From Talpa occidentalis (Eukaryota; Chordata; Mammalia; Eulipotyphla; Talpidae), in assembly GCF_014898055.3 (NCBI RefSeq), contig NW_023605305.1:115788734-115852733 (forward strand): a stretch of 64,000 nucleotides of DNA, read 5' to 3'. Shown in pieces: positions 22,101 to 36,600 of the stretch (position 1 is its first letter; each line of letters begins with the position of its first letter). The notes under the pieces were generated by a model. The model saw nothing but the letters and a program-made list of their open reading frames with translations, had not been told where the DNA came from and searched no databases. The position numbers were made by a program, and so were the translations under genes.

Positions 22101-24610
22101 CATACAGGAGCTAGGGTGCAGGCCAAAAGTGCAGGGGCGTGAGAGAGCAGAGTGGGGAGCAGAACAGGTGGATCCACTGAAACACACTGCTGTGGGGAGC
22201 AGCGGGCAGACAGGAGGGGTCTGCTGTGCCATGTGGGTAGCTCCCTGGCCGGCCGGGGATCCAACCCATACTACAGTGGCTGGATAGCTTGACAGTGCTG
22301 AGACTTAATGCCTTGCACAACCAGGGAGGCCCATCTAACTCTTGTCAGTGAAAATGATGGGGGGGAAAAATGCTCTTCTCCCCTTCATGGGTGGGAGGTT
22401 TACCTGAAAGGGAAGAAAATTGTTCTTACTGTCCATTAGCAATTCTGAGATTTATTTAGTTTTTCAGTGCATCCTAATTTCCTTGGTGCCTTCTTGTCTC
22501 ACCTAGGTGACCAGGAAATTGAAAACAAAAGATTGTTTAGAAGAACGAGACCTCAATTGAAGATTAGCAATGTGAATTCCCATTCTGACTCTGTCACTGC
22601 CTTTCTTTACTTTTTACCACGTCCCTTAACTTCTGTGTGCTCTTATTTATTTAAAAAAAAAAATTAGACTAAAATCTCAAGACCTTTTCTGAATGACTTT
22701 TTTATAATATTAAAAAAAAAGACGTTAGCTTGATAATGAGCAAGTAGCTTTATTTGTGACTGAGAAGCTAAAACGTCAATTTGTTCGATTTAAAAACCAT
22801 CTTTCATGTTATAATGCAATATTACTTTAATTCAAAAAGGAAAAGAGTAAGTAAAATCAACTTTTGTTAACAGCTTAGATTTCAGCCAGACTGAGCCTTG
22901 GGCAGGATAAAAAAAAAAAAAGTCCCCAAAGTGAGTACACCCTTGCTCCTCTGGGCTGTTTACATTCTCTTTCTGCAGAAGGACTAGGGGTCAAAATCGT
23001 CACCATTGGCTCTATTGTTTATTGACTCACTAAAAACTAAAGTTATCTTAGCCATTTTTCTGATGCAGCCTTTTTGTCATGGCCTTCCTTTTTCTGTTTC
23101 CAGTATAGCAGCATTAGCACGTTGGTTAGAATACTTCTCAGCCCAGGGCGTGTTACTAAGTAGGTGTTCCATAGTCATGAAGGACACAAACTCTGTGGAC
23201 TTGAATTGGGAAGTTAGTATAATAGGAAAAGAATTTCACTGTTAGAACTTCATCTTTGCTGCCTACTTTTAACAGAAAATCTCTAAGAAATAAACCAGCT
23301 CAGATGCAGAAGCTTGATTATCCAGATTTGTTATCTTTTTCTCTTGTGTTATCTTTTTTTCTTGTCTTTATAAAAATAAATATTTTCAAACATACACAAA
23401 ATAGAAGGATACAATGAACCTTTCTGTGCCCATCAGCTAGCTTCCGTAGCAGCAGTCTGCCAGTCTGGCTGCATTCTTCTCCATTGCCCCACCTCTACCG
23501 CATGGAATGTTTTAAAGCAGATAGTCTCCATATGATTTTACCCATCAATACTTTAGAATGTATTTCTATAGGTAAGGATGCTTTTTTTGGTGGTGGCGGG
23601 CGGGGGGTGGGGAGGTTGGGGGAGTTATTATAAAACCATAGTAGCTTGTCGCATATGCAGAATTAACGATAGTTAATTTCTCTTTTTGAGATTTCTGTCC
23701 AAGAAATCTTTTTAGGTTTTTTTTTTTTTTTTCTAATCAGCATCCAAGTAAGTTTTACACATTGTCTTAGGTGGACATATCTCATACGTCTTCTATTAGA
23801 ACAGTTCCCGCCCTCGTGTAGTTTTGAAGGCCTAATGAGATGTGTTTATAAGCTTTTAAAGCGCTATACAAATATGAATCGGTGAGTGGAGATGAATAAT
23901 CTGGCTACCATTGCATTGGCATCTCAGTTTAGTCAACATTTAGGGGAAGTTGGGGAATGTGGATATGCCCCTTGGTGGAGTAGCAAGCAGAAGTGTGAGC
24001 GCCTCCAGGTTAGGAGCAAACAGCTGGGCATAGTGCTTGTGGTGTCCTTCCTGCCATGACAATACGTGATCCGTAGGCAGCCATTGGATAAATGAATGGG
24101 GAGGTGGGAGAAGCAGAAATAGTTGAGTATCAGAGTCGTGCTGAGATGTGTTACAGTTGAGTCACTGAGAGGAAGCTGGCCCTAGCCGGCTGCAGCGTTA
24201 CACCCGACCTGCCAGCCTGTGCCCACCTGCCCTCGTAGCCAGTGTCGTGTTTCCTGGTGTGGACGGATGATGATGTAGCGTTTTCATAGTAATCCCTGAC
24301 AGTTTTGGCTTATGGGTCCTCACATCCTCAGGAGAATGGTTTTTCTGAGGAAGAGTAAATTTTAAACTGTCCTGTAGTCAGTTTCCCCACATACAGAAAG
24401 TGGCAATATAGCTGGATTATGGATGTGGATTATAAAATGATGATAAATACCTGTTAGATATTATTTTTCACAGAGATACTAGAAAACAATATTCTAGTTT
24501 ACCCATAGGGATAAATCCATTTCCCGTAAGCTTTTGCTGGCTGGCATTACCATATAGCAATGCCATTACCATATAGTATGCCTTGCTGAGTTGGTCTTTT
24601 TCTTTCTATC

Positions 24611-24652
<42 letters not shown>

Positions 24653-27600
24653 ATAGAAAAGAAAACTGATTATCAGGTGAAAATGTGTGTTGTATGTACT
24701 GTTGGTGGCTCTTCAGTCTCATGGACTTACCAGGCCTGGTTCCCTGTGTTGTCTCTGTTCTTTCTTGGGTTTCTGGACCAGACAAGGCAGCGCTGATACA
24801 ATTTTCTAGGCATTTTTCTTTTCTCTTCCATTCTTTGCTAGGTTGACTCTGATCTGTGCCCAAGGCCAAAACTTCAAGCATGGGAGAAGGTAAACCTTAG
24901 GCCCGATTCTTCTCCCTTTATTACTTGGTCCGATTATTATTATTTAGACCCCAGTATCTTTCTGCTGCAGTAGTAGCATTTTTGGGATTAATCCCAGTTT
25001 TGCAGTTGCTGAGCTATGCAATTGGCACCAAAATTCCACTGAGCAAAGTCCTCCCACCCCCATTCTGGGTACTTCGCAAGAGTGTACAGCCCTAAAGCCA
25101 CATGTTTGAATGATAAAAATAGGAAAGGCAGCAAAGTAGAACTTCTTAGGAAGAAAGCCCCAAGTCTACTCTGCTTTGAAATCACTTAACTGCTTTTTCC
25201 CTTCCATTGTTTGACTTTGTCCCATGACTCCTTGCATACAGCGGTTACCCTCTAGGTGATACCACCACTCCGTGAGTGGATGTTGGCTCTTGGTTGTGCC
25301 AGTTCCTCTGCAAACCCCTTCTTCTATAAGGGAATAGGCCAAGAACTGACTAAGGAGTTCAGAATCAGTGTCTTTACTGAAATCATGCCGATTTCCTTGA
25401 TGAGAGTCTGACTCTGTGGCTGAGTGTCTGCCCTGCAAGTTGGTATATTGTGGGTTGGGGTGGCTCAAGGGCTTGGGTGAGCCCAGTACTTTGAAATGCT
25501 AATTAGAATTTCATAAAGGTCTAGGTAATAGAACATTAAACCTTGTGGGTCCAGCTTTGCTCTTGCACTAGAAATCACATGCAGTGCTCACCTGGTGCTC
25601 ACACACTGAAATCAGAATGAGACATAGATTAGCATGACCCCTATGCAAGGTGACATGCTGATTCCTGAAATAGTCCATATTTTTAAAAAAAAGCCACACG
25701 GAGCAGCATATTTGTATAGCACTTTAGAGTCCATAAAGTATTTTGATTTAGCTTATCTCACATCTCATCTTTACTTACACCTTAAAATAAAGGTTTTGTT
25801 TTTGTTAAATAGAGAGAACAGTTTTCCTCATGGGCAAGGGATTTGAACCCGGGTCTTCTGATTTTTAAATAGCATGGCATGTTCACTCTCAGTTAAGGGG
25901 TTGTAGGATTTAAGGGGCTTGACTGTCTCCGTTGGTGGACACCTTAAATTTTGCAGTAAGTCTGTAGCAGTTTTCATCATAGATCTGAGTCTGTTCTTGG
26001 AAGCTTCATCTGCGGGGTCCATCCCTAAATCACTGAGTCTTTCTCCCATCTGAAGTCAACCTGACTAACCGTGAGGCATCTACACCTGTAAAGGTGTCAC
26101 TTACTGGGCCCTGCTGGAGACCATATATCTATGATGGGACAACTCAAGAGTTAACAGTGAAAATTGTGTGGTTTTCATTGTTCTGAGTCACATATGCACT
26201 GTATCTTCCCAATAGCTAGGTGACATTTCTCTTGCTTCCTTTATTGGGAAGAGAATAAAAACCATCTGTTCCCCTTTTTTGCCATGCTGACTCACTATGG
26301 GGAAGGCACTTTTGCTGCTCTGCTATTGGTATCAAAACACAGTCTCTCCTCTGAGCCCAACTAGATTCTGAATTCTCAGGCACCTTGATCATTGTCTTAA
26401 ACAACCATCATGAGAACATTACTCGATTGCCCTTCATTCCATGTGTCTCCGTTCCTTCGTCGTCATTATTAATCCTTACACGTGTACAGGACCTGGGGTC
26501 TTCTTACTCAGATGGTAACTTAGCTTATTGAAGATCCATCCACTTGGCGTCCTCTTTTTAATTTCTTTTAATATGGCTAATCTTTATCCCCCTTGAATTC
26601 TTTAGAACTAATTCCAAGTGATCCACCAATAGTCTTTGAAGGTAAAGGCCAACATTCTCCAATATGAAGGGAGGAAGGTCTGTCTGTCTCCCTGACTGTG
26701 TGTCCGATGTAATCATAGGTGAAAATGATGGGGATGCAAACCCTTAAGAATTCATTGGATCTTTCAGAGTAGATTTTCTGTAGATGGACCAAAGAGTGAG
26801 TCACTTGCTAAACACACCTATTCTTGAAACCATTCTTAAATTTTGGATAAAAGGCATACGTGATACTTGTGAGATTTAACCACACACTTGTCTTACATCT
26901 GTACCGATTAAATAGTAAGCAGACAGCTCAGGCAGGGTGCCCACGAGGACGCAGCAGAAACCAGGCGAGGATGTGGAGAACCCAGAACAGCTCCCCTGCA
27001 CTGAATGCTTTTGCAGTATTTCCATACAGTATTTTCTCATCGTCAGCCTTCTCGTTAACTTTTGACTTTTTTCCTGAAATGAATAATAGAGGGAGAGTGG
27101 AGCACCGTAGACGTGCCCTGCAAGTTCTATACTTGTAGGTGTAAGAGAGACATTATCCATTCAGCCCAGATGCCAGTGAGTCGTGGGTGTCTCTCGGGGC
27201 CTCCCTCTCACCCATGGCACCAGCTGAGGCCCTCTGGCTCTGCTAGTTAAGTGTTTCCAGGGCAGACTGACTTCTCAGAGAGCATACAAGTGCTTGAGGA
27301 AGAAAAGGAACTACAACAGGAGTGGACTTTACATCAGGACTCTGTCTGGAGGAGGAGGGCGAGGGCACACTTAAAATTCCTATTAGAAAGAATCTGTTCT
27401 CCCTGAGCAAGAGACAGGAGCCTGTTGTCAGGTTTGATTTGACTTAAACCCTGATTACTTCAGGGTGTAATATCCTTGGTAGAGGCAGTGTGTGTACATA
27501 CTAAAGATTCTGTCTTGTTTATTTTTTTAACAGCATCTGGAATCAAAAAACCCATGACATCTGAGGTAAGTTTCATATTGATGTAGTAGTTAAAACAACT

Positions 27601-30600
27601 CATTCTGGCATAGAAGGTTGTGGGTTTATAACAAAACAAATTTGGAAGCTAGACAGGGTTCTTACATTTCTTTGGTAGAAATTAATACAACTCTACTTTT
27701 GTTGCATTTCACTATGGTATTGATAATAGCTCACAGGAATTGAGCATTTTTAATGTACCAAAGTGTAAATAATATACTTAATGTCATTTATAGATATCGT
27801 TACCCAATTCTGCAGACAACCTCTGTATGGAAAGTACTGGTGTTGTGCATGTTTTCTGTTGTTTTACAGTTGAAGAAAGTGAGGATTAGCAGTTCTGTAA
27901 TTTCCCCAAGATCGGGCAGTTAATAAGACTGAGATTGGACGCTGGCCCCATTCTTGTCTGTTACTGCTTCCTGGTTGGACAGCTTTAGCCAATAGGAGTG
28001 CTGCTCTCGACCATACAGAAGTCATTCAGTTCCTGTTTATCTTTTCTGTGCAGAGTATCTTCCATTTGCTTGACTTTCTTCCCATGGGGAATTTCTCCTG
28101 TTAACCTCTTACCTCTCTCCTGGGTTTGGTGACAGGGGCCTCATAAAATGGACCCTCTTGGCCTGGGATTTTTAGGCTTTTATCTCAAAACAAATCTCAG
28201 ATGTGTTAGGTTATATACTAAAGGTTGTCTGGCACTGAGGGCCTCAGCAAGAAGAGGGGAACTTAATATCAGGCCCGCGGATCACGGCGTCTGTTTCCAC
28301 TGAATCCTTGCCTTCTGGCTAGTGACTGAGTGCCGAGGCGGGGAAGAGTGCCTTCACGGCTGTGGGCTGCTGTCACGGCTGTGGCGTCTGGAATAGCCTT
28401 CCACACTCAGCTCTGCTGGTCTCATGCCTGCCTTCCTTCAGGGCTGCTGTGTGGGTGGAAAGCAAAGCCGTAATCATGGTCTCAGGAATCTCTTTAAGAC
28501 ACCAGGGCCCCATCTCTGTGAGGAGTCATCCTGTTGCCTCAGCCTTTTAATTTCTAGGCTTGTATTACTTGAATTTGCCAAAAGTTAGATAATTTTTCTT
28601 TCTTTCTTTCTTTCTTTTTTTTTAAGATTTATTTTTTATTTATACAATAGCTGGGGTACAGGCCAGAGGCACAGGAGGGTGAGAGGATTCACCAGAGACA
28701 GAGCAGGGAGCAGAACAGGCAGACAGACCGAAATACACTGCTGAGGGGAGCAGCGGGCGAGACAGGGGAGGTCTGCCATGCCAATCTCCCTGGCTGGCCG
28801 GGAATCAAACCTGCATTGCGGAGGCTGTGGACAGCTTCACAGCGCTTCGCTCCAGCCGCTGCACCACCGGGGAGGCCCCCTAAAGCTAGATAATTTCTGC
28901 TGTTGAATTCACTCTGAGCAAATAATGTTCAGGTTGGGCTGAAGATTACAGGGGTAGAAATTTCTGAAAAATTTGTTTTGAGATAAAAGCTTAATGAAAA
29001 AGCTAACAAAGAAAGAATCTGTAGAATTCTATATGTAGAATTCTATATATTCTATATAACATGTCTTGCTTTTGTGAATTTAGGTTTTTCCCTTTTTTCT
29101 GGTGTTATTTCCTATTTGTCTTCTATGTCATCTTTCTGAAGATCACAGGTGAAATATGTGTCCTGGGAGTTTTCTTCTCTGTTCTTTGTAGTTAACCAGT
29201 TAATTCACTGGGGGGCAACTCTGGGCCGGTGTGTGCTCATAGGGCCCATCTTCTGAAGATTTTAGACAATGTCCTTATCTAACGTGTTTTGTTTTGATAA
29301 ACCACCAGGGTGGTGGTTTGCTGGGGCTCATATACTAATTGCAACTCTTCTTTTCCTAGGTGTCCTATACCTCTGGCATGCCCATCAAGAAAATAGGCCA
29401 CCGAGGTGTTGATTCCTCAGGAGAGACAACATATAAAAAGGTGTGTCTGGGCAGAACCCTTTCATTTACTCGGGAAGGGATAGTTCTGCCTCCTTGATGT
29501 TATCTCCACCTTATGTCTCATCTCTTGCAATCGTAAACCTTCTCACAATATTTGTCATACAACTCGGATTTTAGGGTGTACTTCACAAGGGGTGAATTGT
29601 CTCGTGTGTGTGTGTGTGTTTTTCTCTATTAGGCATGAACATCTAACAAGTCCCCAAGTCATTCTTACCTTGTGTCAGCAGCCATGTCTCCTAAATGTCT
29701 GTCTGTCCTGTGGCACTGGATGTGTGTAAAGGCGAGATAGCCTGTTGTGATACAGGAGAGACTGCAGGCTGAATGTTTTCTTTCTCTCTTGTGTGCAGTT
29801 TGTTACTTTTTAAATGGCAGTTTCAGCTGGTGAATAGGACCTAGAACACTTGCACTTTGAGCTTCAGCTATCACATGTATTGGAAAGATAACAGGAATAG
29901 TCAAGAAGATAGTAATAGGCAAAAACTGAATGGCTGAAGGGAGAACGGGAGAGAGGCCTTCTGGGGTGAATCCCACTTCTTTAGTTCTGGGCTGATTCGG
30001 AAATGCTTAGGCGTCCCAAGAGGCAGTGTTCAGCCTCCCATGCAGCACCTGTGCCTCATCTGATGTAGGACGAGAACATTTGTTAGAGTTCTCTTTCTGG
30101 CCCAGGTAAATTTTGCTTGTTTTTTCTCTGCCTTTATGGCAGTGTCCCAAGGAATAGATTCATTCTCAAGAAAAAGACCTGACTCCCGGGAAGGGGTTCT
30201 GAGACTCTTGTCAATTCAAGGGAAATTTTTGAGTTCTTATGTGTTAATGAGCATTGAGCCACTACTCTAATTGGAGGGGCAAGCATTTTAAAAAACTAGC
30301 TATAATTTTAATTCCAATAAGGACTAGGAACAAATACTCGGAGAGTTGGGATAAGGGAAATCTTTCAAAACAGACTATCCAGTAGAACTTTTTACAGGAA
30401 TTGAAATGCGCTTTTGTATCATCCAGTATGGTGGCCACCAGTCATACTTGATGTGCATGCTGTGGAGTGCATGCCAGTAAGACTGACAAACTGAGTTAAA
30501 TTCAGCTTAATTTTAATTAACTTGGGCCTCCCCGGTGGTGCAAGGGTTAAGTCTCAGCACTATGAAGCTATCAGCAGCCACTGCAGCACAAGTTGGATCC

Positions 30601-33600
30601 CTAACCAAGGAGCTACCCACATGGCTCAGACCTCTCCTGTCTCACCTACTTACTGCTCCTCTTAGCAGAGTATTTCAGTAGATCCGCCTGTTCTGCTCCC
30701 CACTCTGGTGAATCCTCTCACCCCGCACACCTCTGGCCTGTACCCCAGTTATTGTATGCATAAATAAATCTTTTAAAATAATAATTTTAATTTAAACAGC
30801 CACATGTGGCTAATGTCTACTGTATGGGACAGCACGGCTCTAGATGATATTTTCACATGGAGTTAGAATCCTGGGTTGTAAGAGTGGGGGTGGGGGTAAT
30901 TAGTGTTTTGACCATAGTATTATCATTTAAAATCCAAATACTTTCTCAGAATTAATTTGACTCTTCAGTTCGGAGCTCCAGCCCTGACTCCACCCCGTTG
31001 TCCCTGGGATACCCAGTCGGATCTGCCTGAGAGGACTGAAACTTCTGTCACACTGTAGTCAGTCAAAGCACCCCTTGATTCTCTTTCCCTTTTGTATCAG
31101 ATGAATAAAATGTTTAGAGGCCCACACTCCTCTCCCCCCCCCCAATACTCTTAGTGGGGGCCTTTGGAGGGAAGTGAGCACTAAAACTCTTCTCCTGGTG
31201 TGTCTTCCAGTACAGATAGATGGGGGCACCGTGCCTGCTGGGGCTGCCTCAGCGAGCCCCACTCTATATCTTCACGCACTGGCAGGCTGTGCCAGATGTC
31301 ACTGCCATCTCGAGCAGGGGTGGAGAGCCGGCTGCCTGACCTGGTCTGAAGCCGGGGTGGTGTTTGCTTTCCTAAAGTATATCTCCTCCCGACTGCATTC
31401 CTGAGTTTTCATTGCTGTGGTCAGGTTTTATGTGTGTTGTCGTGTTTGTTTGTTTTCTGTTTGTTTTTTCCTTTGCTTGGATTGTTTTATTTAGTACTTG
31501 AAATTTAACTCGTTTCTCTTGTTTGTCAGACAACCTCATCCGCCTTGAAAGGTGCCATCCAGTTAGGCATTACTCATACTGTGGGGAGCCTGAGTACGAA
31601 ACCAGAACGGGATGTCCTCATGCAAGATTTCTATGTGGTGGAGAGTATCTTCTTCCCCAGGTACAGAGGTTAATTTCCAGGGGAATATGCTGGAAAATGT
31701 GACACTTTTTTGTATCAACCTCAGTGCAGCTTTAGGGTCTAATTTGGGCTTATGTCCTGATGGTGTGGGATTGGAGGTCTTCATCAGGGTGACGTGGGAA
31801 TGGAGAAATCGGGGAGCAGCTGCTCTCCGTGCTGCTTCCGTGAGCCTCTGGCCTGTGGCGTGTGTGCAGAAACACAGTTCAGGCCTTGAGGAGGAGGCAG
31901 TGTGATTCCCTGTGTTCTTGTCTTAATCCCATATTACGCATTTGTCCCACTAACAGACTGACTCATCTAATCCCTCTGATTATGTCGGGAGGGAGGTACT
32001 GGCCTGCCTCTGGGTGACTACGCGTCTTCCCAGGGTGGATGTCAAGGATTGGTGAGTTATGGCTTCTTCTGTTCAACCCCACAGTGAAGGGAGCAACCTC
32101 ACCCCTGCTCATCACTACAATGACTTCCGGTTCAAGACTTATGCCCCTGTGGCCTTCCGCTACTTTCGGGAGTTATTCGGTATCCGGCCTGATGATTACT
32201 TGGTAAGCTTTCGGGTCTCAGGCCCCTGGGATGCCAGTGTCAGAGGCAGCTCCCAAGGAGCACTACGCCCGTCTTGCTCTGCCTGTCCCTGAGGACAGAA
32301 TGGCACGTGCAGTTGATCCCTGGGTGGGCGGACCCTGGTCTCTGAACCTCTGTCCTCTTCTCTCCGGGCCCAGTACTCCCTCTGCAGCGAGCCGCTGATT
32401 GAACTCTGCAACTCAGGCGCCAGCGGGTCCCTCTTCTATGTGTCCAGTGATGACGAGTTCATCATCAAAACGGTCCAGCATAAAGAGGCGGAGTTTCTGC
32501 AGAAGCTGCTTCCAGGATACTACATGGTGAGGAGAAGATGACCGCTGAGCACTGGTGTTGCTGCTCCACTTCTGGACAGGTCTTCGTGGGGTGGACGGCA
32601 CCGCACGTCTGTGGAAGAACGCAGTCCACTTTCATGCTTCATACTTCTCTCCCTCTGTCTTGCTGTCTGTGGCCACAAGGAGTTCTTTTTTTTTTTTTTT
32701 TTTTAATTAAAGATTTATTTTTATTCATGCATACAAGAAAGGGGGTACAGGCCAGAGGTGTAGGAGGATAAAAGGATTTTCCAGAGAGAGAGTGGGGGGC
32801 AGACCAGGCAGATCTACTGAAATACAGTACTGAGGGGAGCAGAGGGGAGACAGGAGTGGTTGGCTATGCCATGTGGGTAGCTCCCTGGCCGGAATCGAAC
32901 TCATGTTGCAGTGGCTGGTGGTAGCTTGATAGCGCTGAGACTAAACCCCTGTGCTACTAGGGAGGTCCCCACAAGGAGTTCTTTATCAGTCCTGTTTCAG
33001 TTATTTGGCTTACTCAAAGGCAAGATTCAGTGATGATTTTATCTTCTGTTCTTAGTCTACCTTCTAGATTGAGATGTCGAGTGAGGTTGGTTACTTACCT
33101 TGATTGTACTCTGTTTTTTTTTTTTTTTTTTTAAAGATTTATTTATTTGTTTGTTTGTTTATACAAGCACTGGGTACAGTCAGAAGCGCGGGAGGGTGAG
33201 AAAATTCACCAGAGCCAGAGCGGGGAGCAGAGCAGGCAGAAGGCCCGAAGTACACTGCTGAGGGGAGCAGCGGGCAGCAGGAGAGGTCTGTGCGCCATGT
33301 GGGACCCTCCTCCGGTGGCCAGGGAGCAGCTGGGGATCGAACCGGTGCTGCAGAGGCTGTGGGCAGCTTCGCAACCCAGCGCTCAACCGCTGCGCCACCG
33401 GGGAGGCCCATTTGTACTCGGCTTAAGCTTACTCTGCCTGATTGCTCCTGCAGGCTCTGGAGAAATTAAAGAACTCCTCTTTACTTCCCATCATATCCCC
33501 CAAGAGTGTACTATACCAAGGACTTAAGGTTAAAACATCTCAAACATCTGTGAGGGAATAAATCCAACATAAGTTCACTCTTCAGACTGAGTGAATATTG

Positions 33601-36600
33601 AAGACCCTACGGTGGAGGGTCTGTGACTCAGCTGGTAGTGATCCATCCTTGACTCAATTGCATTGGAAATTTTTGAACAAATAAGGTGTGGGCTTAAGGA
33701 CAGACAGATTGTAACTGAATCCCAAAGGAAGCTGGGTAACAGCTTTTTTTTTTTTTTTTTTAAGATTTATTTTTTTATGCAAGCACTGGGTACAGTCAGA
33801 AGCGTGGGAGGGTGAGAAAATTCACCAGAGCCAGAGCGGGGAGCAGAGCAGGCAGAGGGACCGAAGGACACTGCTGAGGGGAGCAGCGGGCGGCAGGAGA
33901 GGTCTGTGCGCCCTGTGGGACCCTCCTCCGGTGGCCAGGGAGCAGCCAGGGATCGAACCGGCGCTGCAGAGGCCGCGGGCAGCCTCACAACCCAGCACTC
34001 AACCACTGCGCCACCGGGGAGGCCCTGGGTGACAGCTTTTGCCCATGAGTTTCACTAAAAATTGGCTAACTTGCTCTTCTGCCTCCTCTTACTGCTGTGC
34101 CTTCAGAACCTCAACCAGAATCCTCGGACATTGCTGCCTAAATTCTACGGCCTGTACTGTGTGCAGGCAGGTGGTAAGAACATTCGAATTGTGGTGATGA
34201 ACAATCTCTTACCACGGTCGGTCAAGATGCATATCAAATACGACCTCAAGGGCTCAACCTACAAAAGGCGGGCTTCCCAGAAGGAGCGAGAAAAACCTCT
34301 CCCCACGCTGAAAGACCTGGACTTCTTACAAGACATCCCCGATGGCCTCTTTTTGGATTCCGACATGTATAATGCTCTCTGTAAGACCCTGCAGCGCGAC
34401 TGCCTGGTGAGTTGTCATACTTGCTTCTGTCCAGAAACTGAAAGGCGTGGAAACAGCTTGGTGGTTCTTAGGCGTCACAGCTGTGGGAGATGGGACTCTG
34501 TTCCTTCGCTCCCTGCGTCCCCCAGTAGGAGGCAGATTCTCATTCAGAGTAACTCCCAGGCTGCGGCACCCCTGCTTCTCCTCCACCAGCCTGTGCTTTG
34601 TCCCCAGCCCCCCTGGGCCACACGGTCGCTCATCGTCCTTATTCTCACGCCTGCACTGTCATTCCTCACACCTGTGGTCTGCCTGCCAGACCCGAACTTA
34701 CATCTCGCAAGCTGTGCGCCACTGAAGACACCACAGCTGCGAGTGCCAGCCTCTGCTCATTTCGGACCCAGCTCCCCGGGCCTGAGTGTCGCTCATCAAC
34801 CCGTTTGCTTTCCTCCCAGCTCTTCTAGCCCCAGCCCCTGGCGTGCCTCCCACACACGCCTCAGCGCTCTCTGCTCTCTCTGTCCTGCCCCGTCACCACT
34901 TTCTAGAGTGTCTGCACTTCACCGACTCTCCCCTGGGAAGACACCGTACCGGTGGCAGTAGGGATTTGGCAAGCACTGACCTGAGCTGAAGCCGGTCATG
35001 TAAGATCTAAGATCTGCAACAGATCTGTCACGAGACACGCTTGGTACAGATGCGCCTTGCTGCTTGCTTTTCACGGGGTGGGGCGAGGGAGCAACAAAGG
35101 GGCTGATAGGCTAGGCGGTAACCTAACTTTTTTATATACTCAGATGAAAGAAAGTTGAGGGATATAAATGGAGAATAATCAGAGGAGGGTAACTGCCTTC
35201 TCTGAGGAGGAGCAGCAAAGGCTAATCCTGGGTTAGCTAGCCCTGGAGGTGTACCATCAAGAATAATTAGAGCGAATCAGGACAGCTGTGAGAGCCTGAA
35301 AAAAAATCCTCATACCTCGCAGTACTCAGAGCGTGATTTTCCTTCCCGTAGGTGTTACAGAGCTTCAAGATAATGGACTACAGCCTCTTGATGTCAATCC
35401 ATAACATAGATCACGCCCAGCGAGAACCCTTGGGCAGCGAAGCACAGTGCCCAGTTGACCTGCGCAGACCCGCCCCGCAAAAGGCTCTTTACTCCACAGC
35501 TATGGAGTCGATCCAGGGCGAGGCTCGACGCGGGGGCACCATGGAGACTGATGACCAGTGAGTGGACACGGGCGCTGGGAACGTGACAGTAGGCTCAAAA
35601 CTTGATTTTTGAGGAAGGGACCCGGCTTCTGGGAAGGGAGTGACCCTTGAGTTAAGTCAACAGTTAGGTCAACAACTTGAGAGCTTTCTTGGGGAAAATG
35701 TCTTAAACTTGGGATTTATAGTATATCTGGGAAGGAAAGAGATTCAAAATTAATACTTTTTTTTAAAAAAAAGTACACCCGGTCTTAGACATGCCTGCAA
35801 ACCATATCAAACCATCATCAGGAGGAGTCGTGTGTTCTGGGCTTCTCTGTGGTGGGCGTTGGCCTTGGGTCGCAATGGTGTCGAGGTGCAGTGACCAGTG
35901 ACTGCGTGTGGTCAGTGTAGTGCCACAGAGGTCTTCTCGGTGGTGTCACTCACCATTAACATGACTCTTGAGACTCAGATGTTAACATAATGAAAGTACT
36001 GAGGAAGTTTCGAGTTAATTGGAGTATTCCCCCAATGAACTGCTCAGTAGGAGACCTCTTAGATTCTCCCGGGTAGGGTAGGCATGGGAGACAAGTGAGG
36101 TTTGGAGAGAAGTTTGCTGACGCATACTCCATCCTGGCTCTTAGCCTATGGAGGGAGCTGGGTCTCAGCTCCATGTCCTGACTGACCTGCGATGACAGGC
36201 ACCTGCTGTTGTGCAGAGGATTGTCTCACTCTGTCCTTGTCTTTCCCAGCATGGGTGGCATCCCTGCCCGGAACAGTAAAGGAGAAAGACTGCTGCTCTA
36301 TATCGGCATCATTGACATCCTGCAGTCTTACAGGTGAGGAGCACCTGGCCCCACGTTGGGGGCAGGGTGGATGCAGCTAACTACTTTGACACCAGATTTG
36401 CCTGAGGCCAGGGCACGAGTGGCACTGTGGCTGCTTGCCTCTTTGGGTGGTCTGTTTCCTTGACTCTGTCGCCCGGCTTCCATGCCGCACCACCTCTTGG
36501 GACACAGCATGTGCCCCTGCAGAACGCTGAGTCAGCCCCCGGTGACACCGGGGTAGCACACACCATCTGGCTCTTTGTGAAACACCCCGTGAGATGAGTC

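Larger units (their letters stand above)
8489..27533 (+). other. PIP5K1A: PIP5K1A intron 1 (19 kb)
   Basis: Starts GTGAGC and ends TTTTTTTAACAG. It holds about 18 SINE copies between 9.7 and 22.3 kb, MIR and L1 relics, an AC microsatellite and a U6 pseudogene, each listed separately. The parts at 12.0-13.8, 17.5-19.1 and 22.4-23.3 kb show no recognisable element or exon. Confidence 0.9.
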
